From NCBI GenBank assembly GCA_002746235.1, contig NVWJ01000011.1:106453-112953 (forward strand): 6,501 nucleotides of DNA, read 5' to 3'. The translations under genes and the position numbers were made by a program. The stretch comes from Planctomycetota bacterium (lineage in GTDB: Bacteria > Planctomycetota > UBA1135). The notes under the pieces are model-generated. The model worked only from the letters and a program-made list of their open reading frames with translations, made no database searches and had not been told where the DNA came from. Shown here piece after piece: positions 5,475-6,501 of the stretch (its first letter is position 1; every line of letters begins with the position of its first letter).

Positions 5475-5513
5475 CAGGAAGCTTCACGAGGTGAAGCTTC
5501 CTGTTTTTCTTTT
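5473..5513 (+). terminator. Strong intrinsic terminator, probably the original tRNA terminator
   Basis: A perfect 13-bp stem, CAGGAAGCTTCAC (5475-5487) with GTGAAGCTTCCTG (5491-5503), closes a 3-nt GAG loop and is extended by two A-T pairs. It is followed by a T-rich run (5504-5513). No complete plus-strand gene precedes it except the tRNA fragment. This supports its origin as the terminator of the uninterrupted tRNA gene. It also insulates the lipoprotein gene downstream. Confidence 0.88.
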
Positions 5514-5521
5514 CAGTGGGT

Positions 5522-5527
5522 TAAACT
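5522..5527 (+). promoter_or_regulatory. Putative -10 box (TAAACT) for the lipoprotein gene
   Basis: TAAACT lies 5 nt before the ATG at 5533, right after the terminator, where a new promoter is required. There is no Shine-Dalgarno and no clear -35 box. The spacing would give a leaderless transcript, as proposed for the other backbone genes in the window. This is a motif match of only moderate quality. Confidence 0.25.
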
Positions 5528-5532
5528 CTGCC

Positions 5533-6429
5533 ATGAGAACTCCCGGAGCCCTGTACGCCGTATGTCTGTTCGCCGCATGCAGCCCCATTCCAGTATCTGA
5601 TTTCGGCTCTGCGACACTAGACGACTGGTACCGAGAAGAAATCGCGTTGCCTCCACAGTTCGCGCCAGAAATGTCGACGGGGGAGGAAATTCTTTTATTC
5701 GCTCCAGGCATGTTCGATACCGCTGCCGACGATTTTTGGTCCTATGTTTTCCTCATGAAAATCGAAGAGACTGAAATGTCTGACTCTCGCATTCTGGAGC
5801 TATTCGAAGGATATTACGATGGCCTGTTAACCACCGTAGCGGAAGGGCGCGGAGAAAACATTGGCGACGATCCAGCAACGGTGGTCATGCAATCCTTGGG
5901 CGACGGCAAGTACGTCATGGAGATTGACCTCGTTGAAGCTTTCGTGACCATGAAGGCTTTGCATTTGCATCTTCTGGTCGAAGTGCAGTCTCTATCGCCT
6001 GGCCAAACCTTGCTTCGCGTGCAAGCAAGTCCAAAAGCAAGGGAGCACAAGGTATGGTCACAGTTAGACCACGCCTTGCACAAGCGGGCGCTCATCCTCG
6101 ATGCCCATGCGGACACGCTCACCGAGATGACAGACCGGGGCTACGACCTCGACGTCGGCCTGCCGGGGACCCATCTCGATCTGGCTCGCTGCGCTGGCGG
6201 CGCCCTGGACGCTCAGGTGTTCACCTGCTTCGTCCACCCTCGCTACATGCCCGACCGAGCAGCCGACCGCGTGCGGGCCATGTTGGACACAATGGATCGG
6301 CAGCTGGCGCTGTTTCCTGACCGCTTGGCCCTTTGCCGGGGGCCCGGTGAGATCGTGGCGGCTCGGGAAGCCGGGCGGCTGGCGGTACTGCTGGGCATCG
6401 AAGGGGGCCACGGGGGCTCCAAATTCTGA
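5533..6429 (+). CDS. Chimeric open frame: unknown lipoprotein (residues 1 to ~183) joined to an M19 dipeptidase fragment
   Basis: 298 aa from ATG 5533. Seen: MRTPGALYAVCLFAAC is a short signal peptide with lipobox LFAAC, so Cys16 would be lipidated. Residues 17 to about 183 are acidic, with alternating helix and strand, and match no family I recognise. From about residue 185 the text becomes an M19 peptidase. The upstream GTG at 5491 is rejected as start because it lies in the terminator stem. DNA up to about 6070 is about 50% GC (53% and 47% in two sampled lines) and then jumps to about 67-70%, with a matching change in codon use. The frame stops at 6427-6429, between the arms of a perfect inverted repeat. 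Most likely the 5' part is a genuine lipoprotein gene whose real 3' end is missing, joined in frame by chance to foreign sequence. A natural fusion is possible but less likely. Confidence 0.6.
   Translation: MRTPGALYAVCLFAACSPIPVSDFGSATLDDWYREEIALPPQFAPEMSTGEEILLFAPGMFDTAADDFWSYVFLMKIEETEMSDSRILELFEGYYDGLLTTVAEGRGENIGDDPATVVMQSLGDGKYVMEIDLVEAFVTMKALHLHLLVEVQSLSPGQTLLRVQASPKAREHKVWSQLDHALHKRALILDAHADTLTEMTDRGYDLDVGLPGTHLDLARCAGGALDAQVFTCFVHPRYMPDRAADRVRAMLDTMDRQLALFPDRLALCRGPGEIVAAREAGRLAVLLGIEGGHGGSKF
6076..6420 (+). pseudogene. N-terminal fragment of an M19 (renal/membrane dipeptidase-type) peptidase, truncated
   Basis: Seen: ALILDAHADTLTEM with the His-x-Asp metal pair (H192, D194 in the numbering of the frame from 5533), then HLDLARCAGGALDAQVF and FVHPRYMPDRAADRVR. 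DRLALCRGPGEIVAAREAG and LAVLLGIEGGHG follow, with the metal-bridging Glu at E290. This order is typical of the first 110 or so residues of M19 zinc dipeptidases. The C-terminal half with the remaining His ligands is absent: after EGGH the reading frame runs into unrelated bases and stops. About 67-70% GC in sampled lines, far above the rest of the window. As it stands it cannot encode an active enzyme. It probably comes from another genomic location or organism. Confidence 0.72.
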
Positions 6430-6501
6430 TATTGCCGGCTTCCCGAGCCGCCACGATCTCACCGGGCCCCCGGCAAAGGGCCAAGCGGTCAGGAAACAGC
6501 G
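6308..6501. repeat. Perfect 67-bp inverted repeat (arms 6308-6374 and 6435-6501) at the window end
   Basis: Bases 6435-6501 are the exact reverse complement of 6308-6374, with a 60-bp spacer. Identity breaks at 6375/6434 and continues to the edge of the window, so it may be longer. The left arm is M19 peptidase coding sequence, including codons for ALCRGPGEIVAAREAG. A perfect copy on the opposite strand has no coding reason. The pattern resembles a fold-back chimera from whole-genome amplification or assembly rather than a transposon end or terminator. Confidence 0.9.

Noticed and set aside
6064..6462. Minus-strand 132-codon frame across the end of the window
   Set aside because: It is antisense to the M19 peptidase text and crosses the artificial-looking inverted repeat, so its length is a by-product of high GC and the fold-back.
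6308..6501. Inverted repeat as transposon terminal repeats
   Set aside because: The arms are internal M19 coding sequence, the 60-bp spacer encodes no transposase and there is no target duplication.
1..6501. CRISPR array, insertion sequence or riboswitch
   Set aside because: No regularly spaced direct repeats with spacers, no transposase frame and no leader with a recognisable aptamer pattern were seen on either strand.

Overview
This window looks like the chromosome of a Gram-negative-type bacterium of moderate GC content, roughly 50-57% in the backbone genes by hand counts of sample lines. It carries exported proteins with a Sec signal or a lipobox. The phylum cannot be fixed. TrmFO rules out some groups, and the near absence of Shine-Dalgarno sequences, with TANNNT boxes just before start codons, is a hint about expression style rather than taxonomy.

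Layout, left to right. Positions 1-308 (minus) hold the start of trmFO, the folate-dependent tRNA m5U54 methyltransferase. A 25-bp divergent gap follows, with one -10-like box readable in both directions. Positions 334-1995 (plus) encode an exported DUF4140/DUF4139 (mucoidy-inhibitor-A-like) protein. Positions 2038-3525 (plus) encode glutamyl-tRNA synthetase, and its last codons contain a good promoter for the CAT-anticodon tRNA at 3561-3637. trmFO, gltX and the tRNA gene all belong to tRNA biology, though they are not one operon.

Positions 3589-5474 are the most interesting part. A 56-bp segment running from the tRNA anticodon stem to 7 bp past the CCA is repeated at 5419-5474 with one mismatch. 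This is the attL/attR signature of site-specific integration into a tRNA gene. The inserted unit is only 1,830 bp and has no recognisable integrase. Near each end it carries the same octamer, TTTGCAAG, as a direct pair with exactly 11-bp period. These four sites would flank the att core in a circular form, as recombinase arm sites do. Cargo: a small Gly/Ala-rich peptide and a Cys4 zinc-ribbon-like protein (plus strand, 2-bp gap), and a convergent 157-aa beta-rich protein with weak aegerolysin-like character, which has its own ribosome binding site and terminator. The element is best read as a non-autonomous (CIME-like or satellite-like) tRNA-targeted island that would need an integrase in trans.

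Positions 5475-5513 appear to be the tRNA's original terminator, displaced by the insertion. After it, an open frame from 5533 begins as a normal lipoprotein. Near 6070-6085 it changes abruptly to about 68% GC sequence encoding the N-terminal part of an M19 (renal dipeptidase-type) peptidase. The window ends in a perfect 67-bp inverted repeat of that coding sequence (6308-6374 and 6435-6501). The last ~430 bases therefore look like a chimeric or fold-back assembly/amplification product and should not be trusted as native gene structure.
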